Assembly: GCF_030129945.1 (NCBI RefSeq)
Contig: NZ_JARRAF010000008.1
Location: 1-64,000, forward strand
From: Parachitinimonas caeni
Lineage (GTDB): Bacteria > Pseudomonadota > Gammaproteobacteria > Burkholderiales > Chitinimonadaceae
DNA: 64,000 nucleotides
Direction of reading: 5' to 3'
In this document: positions 7,058 through 14,724 of the stretch, one piece after another
Layout of the letters: the number at the start of each line of letters is the position of its first letter
Numbering within the stretch: position 1 is the first letter of the stretch
Notes under the pieces: generated by a model
What the model was told of the DNA's origin: nothing
The model's input: only the letters and a program-made list of their open reading frames with translations
Databases searched by the model: none
Position numbers and translations under genes: made by a program

Positions 7058-7956
7058 CAGGCTTCCTTTGCTTCTTCAAGATTCAGCCCGATCAACTGGG
7101 CCAATAAGGGCAATATTTCGTTCGGCTGCCGCCCGCACTGCCAGGCCAACCCGGGCTTGACCGGCTCGGGCTGGGCGGCGTAATGGTGGGTGCTACCATA
7201 GATCAGCGGCACGGGCGACTGGCTCAGATTGCGCAGCCGCCGCGCCAGAAACTGCGGCCAGGCGTCGGCATCGTAGGTGCAACTGTCCGCAATCAGAATC
7301 GGCCGGCTGCCGGCAGGATAATGCCGCAGCAAGGTTTCAATCGCATTCACTGGCGTTGCCGCATGCGCAACCCCGGCCTCGCTCAACGCATACGACAGCG
7401 TATCACGCCAGCTTTCATCGTCACTGACCAGCCCCACCCAGTAATCATTCGGTGGCGGCTCGTCTTCCTCAACAAACCAGCCGGCTAGTGCCCACTTTTC
7501 GCCGAGCAACGGGGCGCAGAACGGCGCAATCAGCACCGTCTCACCCTCGCAATGCGCAACCCGCTCGCGCACATGGCGCTCAGGCAGTTGCAGGGATTGC
7601 TGCCCGCGCAGGTAAGCGGTCACAGGGATGCGGCAGGCGCCGTGCAACAGCTGTGCCGACACCGCCCGAGCACCGATCAGCTTGGGGTGCGTCGCTTCAT
7701 ACAATGTGCGGTCCATCACCCGTGCCAGCTGCTCTGCCACATCCATGGGCGGCACCATGCCCGCTTCAATCCGTCTGAGGGTACTGCGGGCGACCTCGGG
7801 CAGTGACGATGAAAACCAGCCAGCCAGGGTCTTGGCCTTGCCTGGCACGGGTCTGGTTTTCATAAAGATTTCAATATTTTGCATCAACACCGCATGCGCC
7901 GCCGGGGCGGCACTCTCTTCAAGATCGGGCGTCAATACGAGGTCACGAGGGGACAT
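7057..7956 (-). CDS. XRE-type regulator with a receiver-like C-terminal domain
   Basis: First gene of the three-gene operon. Residues about 30-85 contain a helix-turn-helix whose recognition helix reads ARSTLRRIEAG followed by PPMDVAEQLARVMD, as in XRE/Cro regulators. The C-terminal 120 residues (from YWVGLVSDDESWRDTL) look like a degenerate response-regulator receiver: an acidic pair, an Asp in LIADSCTYD, and a GLAWQCGRQ segment where the usual lysine is missing. The start is uncertain. I chose the ATG at 7956; a TTG at 7989 and ATGs at 7884 and 7863 are alternatives, and none has a good ribosome site. The product may control its own operon and hence array 1. Confidence 0.5.
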   Translation of the reverse strand: MSPRDLVLTPDLEESAAPAAHAVLMQNIEIFMKTRPVPGKAKTLAGWFSSSLPEVARSTLRRIEAGMVPPMDVAEQLARVMDRTLYEATHPKLIGARAVSAQLLHGACRIPVTAYLRGQQSLQLPERHVRERVAHCEGETVLIAPFCAPLLGEKWALAGWFVEEDEPPPNDYWVGLVSDDESWRDTLSYALSEAGVAHAATPVNAIETLLRHYPAGSRPILIADSCTYDADAWPQFLARRLRNLSQSPVPLIYGSTHHYAAQPEPVKPGLAWQCGRQPNEILPLLAQLIGLNLEEAKEA

Positions 7957-8035
7957 GAGGCAAGCGCGTCTACACTGCGGAAACAACAATCGGCGGACTC
8001 TACCAAAACTCGATCAAATTGGGAAACTCGTTCAT

Positions 8036-8059
8036 CTGATTTGCACAAATTGCAATCAG
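8036..8059. promoter_or_regulatory. Dyad in the divergent intergenic region, possible operator
   Basis: A 24-bp interrupted inverted repeat, CTGATT (8036-8041) and AATCAG (8054-8059), encloses a second one, TTGCA-CAAAT-TGCAA (8041-8055). It sits between the leftward regulator/peptide/luxR operon and the rightward lipoprotein gene. It is therefore a plausible binding site for the XRE or LuxR protein. No footprint evidence exists. Confidence 0.35.
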
Positions 8060-8147
8060 GGTATTCCCGAGATGCGGGATTTGGCTATGATTCGCGAACA
8101 ATTAGCGTCATTCGCAAACCACTCAATCAATAACACGAGGAGCCGAA

Positions 8148-8696
8148 ATGAGAACTGCTTACAAGCTTATCCTGCCAGCCTTGACGCTGGCGCTACTGGC
8201 TGGCTGCGCCAACCGTCCACGCCAACCGGTCGCCAAGGCGCCCGTACAAACCGCCCCCGAATGGCGTGAAGTGACCCCTGAACGAGAAGAGGAATACAAA
8301 CCTTACTTGAGGACCGGCACCAGCACGATACTAGGCCAAGCATTCATGAATCAGCGAGGCGGCGGCACGGTAAGAGCAGCAGGTAGTCTGGTAACGCTTG
8401 ACCCGGCAACGACTATTGGCAGTGAATGGTGGACCAAGACCAGCCGAACCGACGCGGCGTATCAAGACATGCAGCCCCCATCTGTCGGATTTGCCAAAGC
8501 TCGCCGCGAGACCGTTGCGGATGCTGATGGTCGATTCAAATTCAGTCAGATCCCCGCCGGCAGATACTATCTGCGCACAGAAATCACGTGGCAGTCGGGC
8601 GGCTACTCTTTGCAAGGCGGCTTAGTTGGTCAATATGTAGAAATCCGTGACGGGGAAGTCAAAGAAATCATCATGAACCGGCTATCAAATGGGTGA
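8148..8696 (+). CDS. Outer-membrane lipoprotein (moron)
   Basis: The 182-residue product has a classic lipoprotein signal ending in the lipobox LLAGC (Cys20), and a good GAGGAG site before the ATG. The mature part contains a beta-sandwich-like segment (ADADGRFKFSQIPAGRYYLRT) reminiscent of carboxypeptidase-regulatory-like or transthyretin-like folds that decorate surface proteins. It is transcribed divergently from the LuxR operon. Prophage lipoproteins often alter phage adsorption or exclude superinfection; that role is an inference. Confidence 0.65.
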   Translation: MRTAYKLILPALTLALLAGCANRPRQPVAKAPVQTAPEWREVTPEREEEYKPYLRTGTSTILGQAFMNQRGGGTVRAAGSLVTLDPATTIGSEWWTKTSRTDAAYQDMQPPSVGFAKARRETVADADGRFKFSQIPAGRYYLRTEITWQSGGYSLQGGLVGQYVEIRDGEVKEIIMNRLSNG

Positions 8697-8751
8697 TTGA
8701 GCGATTATTCACTGCGGCGGGGGCATTTGGATTGCGCATTCTCAGGACACC

Positions 8752-9162
8752 ATGACCATGCGAACAATGGAAGACGCCAAAGGCATCGTTCTCTTCCTTG
8801 ACTGGGTGCGAGGCGAGGACGCTTACGCCGGGATGCTGGAGGGGACCCCTTACCTGGCGCGTAAGTTTCGACTGCTTCGGGGGAGGACCGCCATGAACAG
8901 CCCCGGTGTATATGTTCATGGCCTGGATGAACTGGAAGCGGAGATTGCGACACTGTCTCGCGACACGCCGATATGGGCCCCGCGTGAAAGCTGGTGCGCA
9001 CGGCTGCTGGAGGCCCCAGACTGGCACCTGCGCCTGCAGAATTACCTGCTGATTCAGTGGTATCAGGAAGGCGGCGACCCCATGGCAACCCTTTCTTCAA
9101 TAGTGGCCACCCTCGACTTCCGTGCCCTTTGTCAGCAGGAAGCTGTCGAGCCTGAAGATTGA
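8752..9162 (+). CDS. Hypothetical protein
   Basis: A 136-residue soluble protein with no signal peptide or membrane segment, tryptophan-rich (FLDWVRGEDAY, DTPIWAPRESW, LIQWYQEGG). It lies 55 bp after the lipoprotein gene on the same strand and is followed by a strong terminator, so the two probably share a transcript. No family recognised. An internal ATG at 8758 could be the true start. Confidence 0.45.
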   Translation: MTMRTMEDAKGIVLFLDWVRGEDAYAGMLEGTPYLARKFRLLRGRTAMNSPGVYVHGLDELEAEIATLSRDTPIWAPRESWCARLLEAPDWHLRLQNYLLIQWYQEGGDPMATLSSIVATLDFRALCQQEAVEPED

Positions 9163-9261
9163 TGCGTCCCGTCGTTTAGCTAAGCCGAGACTGGATCTTG
9201 TCAACGAAACTGCTAATGGCCGCAGGGTGATATTGCTCCGTAAAGAGACTTCCCGGATACC

Positions 9262-9299
9262 AAAACCAACGGCCCTCACTACGAGGGCCGTTTGGTTTG
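9262..9299. terminator. Bidirectional intrinsic terminator
   Basis: ACGGCCCTC and GAGGGCCGT form a perfect stem around ACTAC. It is extended by AAAACCA/TGGTTT on the outside, giving T-rich tails on both strands. It separates the rightward lipoprotein unit from the leftward VapBC genes. Confidence 0.8.
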
Positions 9300-9316
9300 A
9301 GCGCATCATTCAAAAA

Positions 9317-9404
9317 CATCCAGGCCGCCTGTTCGGCGGGTATACAACGGCATCAAGGCCGGGGGCCTTTGCTCCACCTATCAACCGCCTGTTCGGCGGG
9401 TCAC
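9317..9404. repeat. Two CRISPR-repeat-like palindromes 60 bp apart
   Basis: CCGCCTGTTCGGCGGG occurs at 9325-9340 and again at 9385-9400, exactly 60 bp apart, the period of the prophage CRISPR arrays. When the hairpins are registered with the array repeats, 18 and 20 of 28 positions agree. The 32 bp between them contain another hairpin (AAGGCC-GGG-GGCCTT). The second copy ends 2 bp before the stop codon of the PIN-domain gene. It may be a decayed one-spacer array or simply a hairpin-rich terminator region. Confidence 0.4.
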
Positions 9405-9406
9405 TT

Positions 9407-9787
9407 TCAGTGTACGGCTGGCTGATGTCGCAGGCCAAACCGCAAGGCCAGTTCAGCCAGCCGCTTATCGAGTGTCCACAGTTCCACTTGCTGCGTCAAC
9501 ATCGCTGACGTCAGCAGCAGCAGATCAACCAAGCCGACGCCGAGGCCATACAACTGCTCGCGTTCGATAAAGTCGAGGGCTTCACCCAGGCTGGCCTGCT
9601 TCACCGGCCGCAAGCTTTCCAGATCGGCCAGGGTCTGCTGGCGACGCGGCGGGGTGCCGCAGGCGATTTCACCAACTATCAGCGGGTGCAGCATCACCCG
9701 GTCTTGCGTCAAGAGCGTGATCAGATGCGGGTCGGGCTGGCGAAAGTGCGCCACCCAGACCGAGGTATCGACCAGCACCGACTTCAC
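9407..9787 (-). CDS. VapC-type PIN-domain toxin
   Basis: The 126-residue PIN ribonuclease has its acidic residues in order: [15 protein letters not shown] (Asp7), GEIACG (Glu), the [11 protein letters not shown] segment (Asp), and [11 protein letters not shown] (Asp). VapC toxins cleave tRNA or rRNA when freed from their antitoxin. The ATG overlaps the antitoxin stop (ATGA). Toxin-antitoxin pairs on prophages stabilise the element or act against other phages. Confidence 0.85.
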   Translation of the reverse strand: MKSVLVDTSVWVAHFRQPDPHLITLLTQDRVMLHPLIVGEIACGTPPRRQQTLADLESLRPVKQASLGEALDFIEREQLYGLGVGLVDLLLLTSAMLTQQVELWTLDKRLAELALRFGLRHQPAVH

Positions 9788-9981
9788 GTCGTCGCCTCGC
9801 GGCGCGGGATGTCGGCCATCTCCGGCGCAGTGCCGCCCAGTGCAGCCAATCGCTTGGCCGACTGCACCCGCACAAAGGTCTTGATTGCTTCGCGGAACAG
9901 ATCGGCTTTATCCATCTCGGGTTCTGCCAGTTCCAGCGCGCGTTGGTAGAGCGCATCGTCAATGGTTACGGTGGTACGCAT
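9784..9981 (-). CDS. VapB-type ribbon-helix-helix antitoxin
   Basis: The 65-residue product has an N-terminal ribbon-helix-helix ([19 protein letters not shown]) and a C-terminal toxin-binding tail ([12 protein letters not shown]). This matches the small VapB/DUF2191-like antitoxins. It is translationally coupled to the PIN toxin. Upstream, a CATCA-TGATG inverted repeat is a likely operator, since these antitoxins repress their own promoters. Confidence 0.8.
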   Translation of the reverse strand: MRTTVTIDDALYQRALELAEPEMDKADLFREAIKTFVRVQSAKRLAALGGTAPEMADIPRREATT

Positions 9982-9994
9982 TTTGGCCTCCTTG

Positions 9995-10008
9995 CATCAA
10001 ACATGATG
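9995..10008. promoter_or_regulatory. Probable VapB operator
   Basis: A perfect 5-bp inverted repeat CATCA-AACA-TGATG located 14 bp upstream of the first antitoxin start codon. This is where autorepression by a ribbon-helix-helix antitoxin would be expected. Confidence 0.4.
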
Positions 10009-10076
10009 TAAAGATACACCTAGATTGATGCGATAGGTAGCGCATAGCCTGCCCTCAAACCGTCTGGCCGGCGCTC

Positions 10077-10475
10077 CTACCGCGTCCAATCCTCCCACAC
10101 CAGCCCTGTCACCTGGCCGAACACCTGATCATTGCTGACCAGCACCGCCCCGACGGCGGCTGCATGGCTGGCGATCAGCAGATCGAGCGGAGCCACGGTT
10201 TTACCCTGTTGTTCGAGCGCAGCGCGCAGATTGCCGTAATGGCGGGCGGCGCTGCTGTCCCAGGGCAATACGTCGAGCCGTTTCAGCAGCTCGGCCACGG
10301 CCGCATGCAGGCGGGTAGCCTCGGGGCGGCGGGCCAGTCCGAAACGCAATTCGCCCTCGGTGATCGCCGAAATACATAAGGCGGCCATCGGCACGCTTTG
10401 CAGGCGCTGGCAGACGGCCGGCTGCTGCCGAATCAGGTGACTGAGGGTGTTGGTGTCAAGCAGGTAGCGCGTCAT
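10077..10475 (-). CDS. vapC: VapC-type PIN-domain toxin (second pair)
   Basis: A 132-residue PIN protein starting MTRYLLDTNTLSHLIRQ, with the conserved Asp, Glu (SAITEGELRFG) and Asp residues (VAPLDLLIASHA, VSNDQVFGQV). It is of the FitB/VapC subgroup that cleaves initiator tRNA in enterobacteria; that substrate is known for the family, not shown here. The start was moved to the ATG that overlaps the VapB stop (ATGA). A CRISPR-repeat-like string ending in CGGCGCTC abuts its stop codon (see findings). Confidence 0.88.
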   Translation of the reverse strand: MTRYLLDTNTLSHLIRQQPAVCQRLQSVPMAALCISAITEGELRFGLARRPEATRLHAAVAELLKRLDVLPWDSSAARHYGNLRAALEQQGKTVAPLDLLIASHAAAVGAVLVSNDQVFGQVTGLVWEDWTR

Positions 10476-10732
10476 TCCTGCCACCCGGCAAACGGATCAC
10501 GCTCCACTTGGGTCTGGTTGCGTTCCTGCGGGCTCAAAAAATCGGCAGGAACGTCGATGCCTTGCAGCGCGGCAAAGAAGTCGTTCCAGTCGGCCGGTTT
10601 GCGCGAGAGGATGACATCGCCGGTGGCTGGGTCTTGCCGGATATAGACTTCAGTCGAATCGAAGCGGAAAGCCGCCGGCAGGCGTACCGCCTGACTGCGG
10701 CCATTGGTAAAGAGTTTGGCGGTCTGGCTCAT
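10472..10732 (-). CDS. vapB: VapB-type AbrB/SpoVT-fold antitoxin
   Basis: The 86-residue antitoxin has an N-terminal swapped-hairpin AbrB DNA-binding domain (AKLFTNGRSQAVRLPAAFRF) and a C-terminal tail rich in Trp, Phe and acidic residues that would wrap the toxin (FAALQGIDVPADFL, DPFAGWQE). It precedes vapC with a 4-nt overlap. A perfect palindrome lies 18-30 bp upstream of its start. Confidence 0.88.
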   Translation of the reverse strand: MSQTAKLFTNGRSQAVRLPAAFRFDSTEVYIRQDPATGDVILSRKPADWNDFFAALQGIDVPADFLSPQERNQTQVERDPFAGWQE

Positions 10733-10749
10733 GATGCGCCCCTGATAAA

Positions 10750-10773
10750 TGGTATATACCAGAGCATATACCA
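10750..10773. promoter_or_regulatory. Operator/promoter of the second vapBC operon
   Basis: The perfect 12-bp palindrome TGGTATATACCA (10750-10761) is followed by a second partial copy, GCATATACCA (10764-10773). Tandem TATACCA half-sites in front of vapB are the usual signature of autoregulation by the toxin-antitoxin complex. Confidence 0.6.
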
Positions 10774-10782
10774 GCCAGGCGC

Positions 10783-11310
10783 CTAGTAGAACTCCCTCTC
10801 CTCATTCCCCACCCACCTCACCCACCCCTGCAAATCCCTCAATCGCTGCGCAGTCTCGTTGCAGCTGCGGTAGTTGTCGATCACGGTCGGTAAGGCTTCA
10901 GCGGCTGTAGGGCCGCTGGCGGTTGCATCAGCGCTGGCGGTGGCGTCGGTCGGCTCGGGCAGTCGGCCGGTGGCGGCGGCATCGTGGAGGCGCAGCCAGT
11001 CAGCATCGAGGTGGCAAGCAGCAGGCTCAGGCCGGGGTTGGGCAACATAGCGGATCACCTCTTTGTTAATCGTGCGATAAACGGTCTGTTGGCGGCGGGT
11101 GGCGTCGGCGTGTTGCTGGGCCACGATCTGGCTGCGATCGGTGTCGGCACGTTCAATCTGGCGGGTGGTGTGCAGCCGGGCCAGTTGCGCCTTGGCCAGC
11201 TCGGCTTGGTGGTCTTTCGTGCTGGCAGCCGCGCCTTTGGCGTAGCCGAGGCCGAAGCAGAGGGCGAGCAGCGCGGCGGTAATCAGGAGGCGGATTAGCA
11301 GGTCAGGCAT
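10783..11310 (-). CDS. Rz-type inner-membrane spanin
   Basis: The 175-residue protein has one N-terminal transmembrane segment (LLIRLLITAALLALCFGLGYA), then a long alpha-helical periplasmic part (AELAKAQLARLHTTRQIE) and a C-terminal YRSCNETAQRLRDLQGW segment typical of Rz proteins. Spanins fuse inner and outer membranes in the last step of lysis. It carries an Rz1 gene embedded in the +1 frame and follows the endolysin by 95 bp. Confidence 0.82.
   Translation of the reverse strand: MPDLLIRLLITAALLALCFGLGYAKGAAASTKDHQAELAKAQLARLHTTRQIERADTDRSQIVAQQHADATRRQQTVYRTINKEVIRYVAQPRPEPAACHLDADWLRLHDAAATGRLPEPTDATASADATASGPTAAEALPTVIDNYRSCNETAQRLRDLQGWVRWVGNEEREFY
10881..11048 (-). CDS. Rz1-type outer-membrane spanin lipoprotein, embedded in Rz
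   Basis: A 55-codon ORF lies entirely inside the Rz gene in the +1 frame. It starts ATG TTG CCC with AGAGGTG seven nt upstream. It encodes a short hydrophobic signal ending in the lipobox MLTGC (Cys19), followed by a very proline-rich mature lipoprotein (TMPPPPADCPSRPTPPPA). That combination of embedded position, lipobox and proline content is diagnostic of Rz1, the partner of Rz. Confidence 0.85.
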   Translation of the reverse strand: MLPNPGLSLLLATSMLTGCASTMPPPPADCPSRPTPPPALMQPPAALQPLKPYRP

Positions 11311-11405
11311 GCGGTCCTCGTTTGCTCAATTGGCAGGCAGGCCAGCCCGGCCTTGCTGTGGCAAGGGATGGCAGGGGTAGTGGTCTGTTTTATCCACAGC
11401 CGGTG

Positions 11406-12011
11406 TTAGTTGATCAGCCGCTGTTTCAGCAGGCCCAGCAGATACTGCCGGGCGTCCAGTCCGTTCAGTCCGCCATTGATCTTGCGGGTGACGGCGGCGC
11501 AGTTATCAGCGTCGGCGGCATCGTTGCAATCCCGGCTTTGCCAGAACCAGCCGGCCGACAAGGCGGCGTTGTCGGGTTTGAGCAGCAAGTCGGGGTTGTC
11601 GAGCAGGTCGAGGCCCAGCGCGGCGCCACATTCGGCATAGTTGGCCCGCCCGGTCAGCTGGAACAGACCCCGGCCGCGATAGCGCCAGCCGTCGCCGCTG
11701 GCTTCATCGCCATTGCCGTTGCGGTGGGCGTACACGTAGTTGGCGATGTCGATCGGCTTGCCGGCATAGTCCAGCGAGCGGGCGAAGTCGAAGCGTTGTG
11801 GCCAGACAGCACGCAGGCGGTCGGGCCGGTAGTGCAGGTTTTCTTCGAGGCTGCGCAGATCCACGGATTCGTGCAGGGCCTGCGCCAGAAAGTGGCATTG
11901 CCGTAGCGGGGTGTTGATCTCGAAGTGGTGCATGGCGACCGCCAGGGGTGCGCTCCAGCGGTCGGCCCGCAGTTCATCGGTCAGGCTCAACAGGGTTTCT
12001 TCAAACGTCAT
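11406..12011 (-). CDS. Endolysin, glycoside hydrolase family 19-like
   Basis: The 201-residue product fits the GH19 chitinase/lysozyme fold of phage endolysins. The catalytic-glutamate region HFLAQALHESVDLRSLEENL is followed by YVYAHRNGNGDEASGDGWRYRGRGLFQLTGRANY, with the G-RGRG-FQLTG motif, and a NCAAVTRKINGG segment. It hydrolyses peptidoglycan at lysis. No signal peptide is seen, so release through a holin is expected. Start overlaps the stop of the upstream membrane protein (ATGA). Confidence 0.9.
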   Translation of the reverse strand: MTFEETLLSLTDELRADRWSAPLAVAMHHFEINTPLRQCHFLAQALHESVDLRSLEENLHYRPDRLRAVWPQRFDFARSLDYAGKPIDIANYVYAHRNGNGDEASGDGWRYRGRGLFQLTGRANYAECGAALGLDLLDNPDLLLKPDNAALSAGWFWQSRDCNDAADADNCAAVTRKINGGLNGLDARQYLLGLLKQRLIN

Positions 12012-12535
12012 TGCGGTATCTCATTGACTGGGGGATCGATCTGGTCGCTCAGCGACAGTCCGGCGCGGCGGCGTAGCAGCAGAATGCGGCTCAACAGGGC
12101 TTCGTCTGCCAGCGGTTTGCCCAGCAGCAGGTGGTCGAGCACGCTATAGAGGCGGTCGATATGCAGACTTTGTTCGGCCAGATCGGCGCGCAGGCCTTCG
12201 AGCTCCTGCTGCACGCCGGCCAGACGTGCCGCAGTGCCGACGCTTTCCTGTTCGACCTTGAGCCGGCGCACCCGTTCGGCGTCGAGACTGGTTGAAAGCT
12301 GCTCAATAAGGGTTTGCTGGCGGGCAATCTCGGCATTCAGCCGCTCGATCACCTTGCTGTTCTCGTCGTCCGCCTGCGCTTGCTGGCTGGCTTCGCGCTT
12401 GTCGGCGCTGAGCTTCTGCTTGATCCAGTAAGCGAAGATAGCAAACAGCAAGGCACCAGCCGTCATTTCGCCGGGCTCGACCCCGAGCTTGCTGGCAAAA
12501 CCGGTCAGGGGGCGCGGAGGCTGCGTATCGGTCAT
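12008..12535 (-). CDS. Membrane-anchored coiled-coil protein of the lysis module (holin-like?)
   Basis: The 175-residue protein has one hydrophobic segment near residues 24-38 (TAGALLFAIFAYWI), then a long heptad-rich helix (RLNAEIARQQTLIEQLSTSL to LRADLAEQSLHIDRLYSVL). It sits between a tail-associated gene and the endolysin, both with ATGA overlaps. The position suggests a holin or lysis regulator; the long coiled coil is unusual for a holin, so the function is not certain. Confidence 0.5.
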   Translation of the reverse strand: MTDTQPPRPLTGFASKLGVEPGEMTAGALLFAIFAYWIKQKLSADKREASQQAQADDENSKVIERLNAEIARQQTLIEQLSTSLDAERVRRLKVEQESVGTAARLAGVQQELEGLRADLAEQSLHIDRLYSVLDHLLLGKPLADEALLSRILLLRRRAGLSLSDQIDPPVNEIPQ

Positions 12536-13035
12536 GGCAGCCCCTTCACCACCCGCTCATCCTCGGTGGTCGGGGTAGTCAGTATTTGCTGGATGCTGAG
12601 GGCGGTCAGCGGTCGGGCATCCGGGAAGTCGTCACTGGCCTGGGGCTGGCCGGTGGCCTGCACCCTTTGCAAGGCCTTGGCCAACTGAGGGTTACGCAGA
12701 TCGACCTCGGCCCAGCTATCGACCAGCACCTGCAGCGCCCGGCAGGCGCGGGACTCCCCGGCGCAGATTGCCAGTGCCGCATCGCCAAGACGGGCCCAGA
12801 ACGCGGCATGGTGAATGCGCCAGCGTTCGGGCAGCTCTGCCGGCTCCCAGTAGGAAGCGGTGACCCAGCGGTCACCGCGCCAGTTGGCCCGCAACTCGCC
12901 CTGGCTGCTGGACGTGGAGTCGAGTGGCGGTGGCTGATCGGTACTGCCAAAGGGGCCGGCCAGATCGCGACCGATATACCAGCCACGGTAGTCAAAGCAG
13001 TAAACAGGGGCGTTCAAAGTCTGTAGGCGGGGCAT
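12532..13035 (-). CDS. Tail-fibre-associated hypothetical protein
   Basis: A 167-residue soluble protein immediately downstream (2-nt gap) of the beta-propeller tail protein, with the segment YCFDYRGWYIGRDLAGPFGS and a tryptophan-rich WVTASYWEPAELPERWRIH. Genes at this position in lambda-like phages often encode tail-fibre assembly chaperones. The sequence does not let me go further. Confidence 0.5.
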   Translation of the reverse strand: MPRLQTLNAPVYCFDYRGWYIGRDLAGPFGSTDQPPPLDSTSSSQGELRANWRGDRWVTASYWEPAELPERWRIHHAAFWARLGDAALAICAGESRACRALQVLVDSWAEVDLRNPQLAKALQRVQATGQPQASDDFPDARPLTALSIQQILTTPTTEDERVVKGLP

Positions 13036-13037
13036 GC

Positions 13038-14048
13038 TTACCTCTGCGGATACACGATATCGAAGGCGCTAGCGTTGCTGAGCGCCACCTGTGGCGTTCC
13101 GGCCGAGGCCACCAGCCAATTGCCATTGAGCGGCAACACCAGCGCACCGCCATTGAAGGGCAGGCTGCGCACCGTCCAGTTCTGCAGATCGGGCGAGGTG
13201 ATGGCGGTATTGCCCCCGCTGGCCACGGCGACATAACCGCCAGCCTGGTAGTGAACCGCGCGCCAGTACTGGCCATTCGGCAAGCTGGGCAGCAGATGCT
13301 GGCTCCAGCTGATGCCATCCAGCGAAGACAGCAGGACATTGCTGCTATTGCCGAGCAGCAGCAGGCGGCCATTGGCTTGCAAGGCCGCGTGGGGTTCCCA
13401 GTTGCCGCCGACCGGCAGGCTGCGCGACACCCAGCCGCCGAGGCCATCGACCGAGGTGTAATAACTGCTGCTGCCCGCCGCAAAGACAAAGAACAAGCCC
13501 AAGCCATAGCAACACGCCGCAAAGCTGCCACTGGCCGGCAAAGTGCGGCTGGTCCAGTTCACCCCATCCGGACTGGTGGCGTAGCCGGCACTGGCGATGG
13601 CGGTACTCAGGAACAGCCCGGCACCAAAGCAGCAGCTGGCCCAGTTCGCACTGACCGGCAGGGCCCGCTGGCTCCAGTTATCCCCGTCTGACGAACTGAC
13701 GGCGATGGCCGAGCCATAGCCCACCGCCACATACACCCCGTTGCCGTAAGCCACCCGGCCGGCCCAGTTGCCAGCCACCGGCAGCGTGCGCGGCGTGAAG
13801 GTCTGGCCGTCGCTGCTGCTGAGGGCCTGGGTGCTATTGCTGGCCAGCAAGACCAGCTTGGGCCCGACACCGCCACAGGCGTAGCCGTTGGCACTGCCGG
13901 CCGGTTTCAGCAGCCACGGCGCCAGCGCCGGCGCCACCACCGTCGCGCCCGGATACTGGCGGGCAAACGCGCTATCCCACACCGGCAGCACCGCAGCCCC
14001 TTGAATGGGGGTGCTTGATCCCCCGCCAAATTGCGTTAATAGACTCAT
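13038..14048 (-). CDS. Beta-propeller tail protein, probable receptor-binding protein
   Basis: The 336-residue protein is made of six or seven repeats of about 42-45 residues from residue 70. Each follows the pattern SSDG-W-RLP-GNW (for example SSSDGDNWSQRALP, TSPDGVNWTSRTLP, SPDLQNWTVRSLP), as in sialidase/BNR-type propellers. The N-terminal 60 residues probably attach it to the tail. As the last structural gene, after the fibre gene, it is the best candidate for host recognition. Carbohydrate binding is inferred from the fold. Confidence 0.65.
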   Translation of the reverse strand: MSLLTQFGGGSSTPIQGAAVLPVWDSAFARQYPGATVVAPALAPWLLKPAGSANGYACGGVGPKLVLLASNSTQALSSSDGQTFTPRTLPVAGNWAGRVAYGNGVYVAVGYGSAIAVSSSDGDNWSQRALPVSANWASCCFGAGLFLSTAIASAGYATSPDGVNWTSRTLPASGSFAACCYGLGLFFVFAAGSSSYYTSVDGLGGWVSRSLPVGGNWEPHAALQANGRLLLLGNSSNVLLSSLDGISWSQHLLPSLPNGQYWRAVHYQAGGYVAVASGGNTAITSPDLQNWTVRSLPFNGGALVLPLNGNWLVASAGTPQVALSNASAFDIVYPQR

Positions 14049-14055
14049 GACTTCC

Positions 14056-14724
14056 TCAGCTCAGGCACCAGCCGACCGGGCCGCCGACATAGCGCAGCGT
14101 GACCCAGACCGCAGGCAGGTTGATGGTCAGATCCTCGGCCAGCCCCATGATCGGGCTGCCATTGCGGCCCACCATCGGTTGGCCGGCCGAGGCGTTGAAC
14201 AGGTGAACCGTGTAGCCCAGTGAGGGACTGGCCGGCAGGTTGACGGTGATGGCTTGGGACAGGATCAGCAGCTCGCCGGCCGTGGCCGTGGTATTGGCGC
14301 TGACGCTGCGGGCGGCAAGGGTGATGTCACGGCTATCGAGCGCCACGGCCGGCCCGGTCTTGCCGCACACCGAGGCCACCGGGCCGCCACTGATGGAATT
14401 GAGCAGGGCTTGTACCTGATCGCGCAGACTGGCCGTGGTGGTCGCCGACTGCTCGGCCGCCGTGGCACTGCCCGCCGCCGTTGTCACCGATTGCTGGGCC
14501 AAAGCACTACTGGTCGCTGCCGAGACCGCCGCCGCACCGGCCGCCGTCGCCGCATCGGCGACACCGCCGGCAGCGGTGGCCAAGTCATTCAGTGCGGCGG
14601 TGAAGTTGAGCCGGTGGCCGCCGTTGTCGAGGCCGCCCGGGTTCTGGGCGGACCACGGCCCGTTGTTGTAGAAGCTCTTCAGCTTGTCGATGGCGGTCTG
14701 AATCGGAATGCTGTACCCGCTCAT
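14056..14724 (-). CDS. Tail fibre protein
   Basis: The 222-residue protein has an N-terminal domain (GYSIPIQTAIDKLKSFYNNG), then a long alanine/threonine-rich helical segment (about 60-110, including SAATSSALAQQSVTTAAGSA) like those of trimeric fibres. Its C-terminal domain has PMVGRNGSPIMGLAEDLTIN and ends VGGPVGWCLS. It overlaps the upstream tail gene by ATGA and precedes the propeller protein by 7 bp. Confidence 0.65.
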   Translation of the reverse strand: MSGYSIPIQTAIDKLKSFYNNGPWSAQNPGGLDNGGHRLNFTAALNDLATAAGGVADAATAAGAAAVSAATSSALAQQSVTTAAGSATAAEQSATTTASLRDQVQALLNSISGGPVASVCGKTGPAVALDSRDITLAARSVSANTTATAGELLILSQAITVNLPASPSLGYTVHLFNASAGQPMVGRNGSPIMGLAEDLTINLPAVWVTLRYVGGPVGWCLS

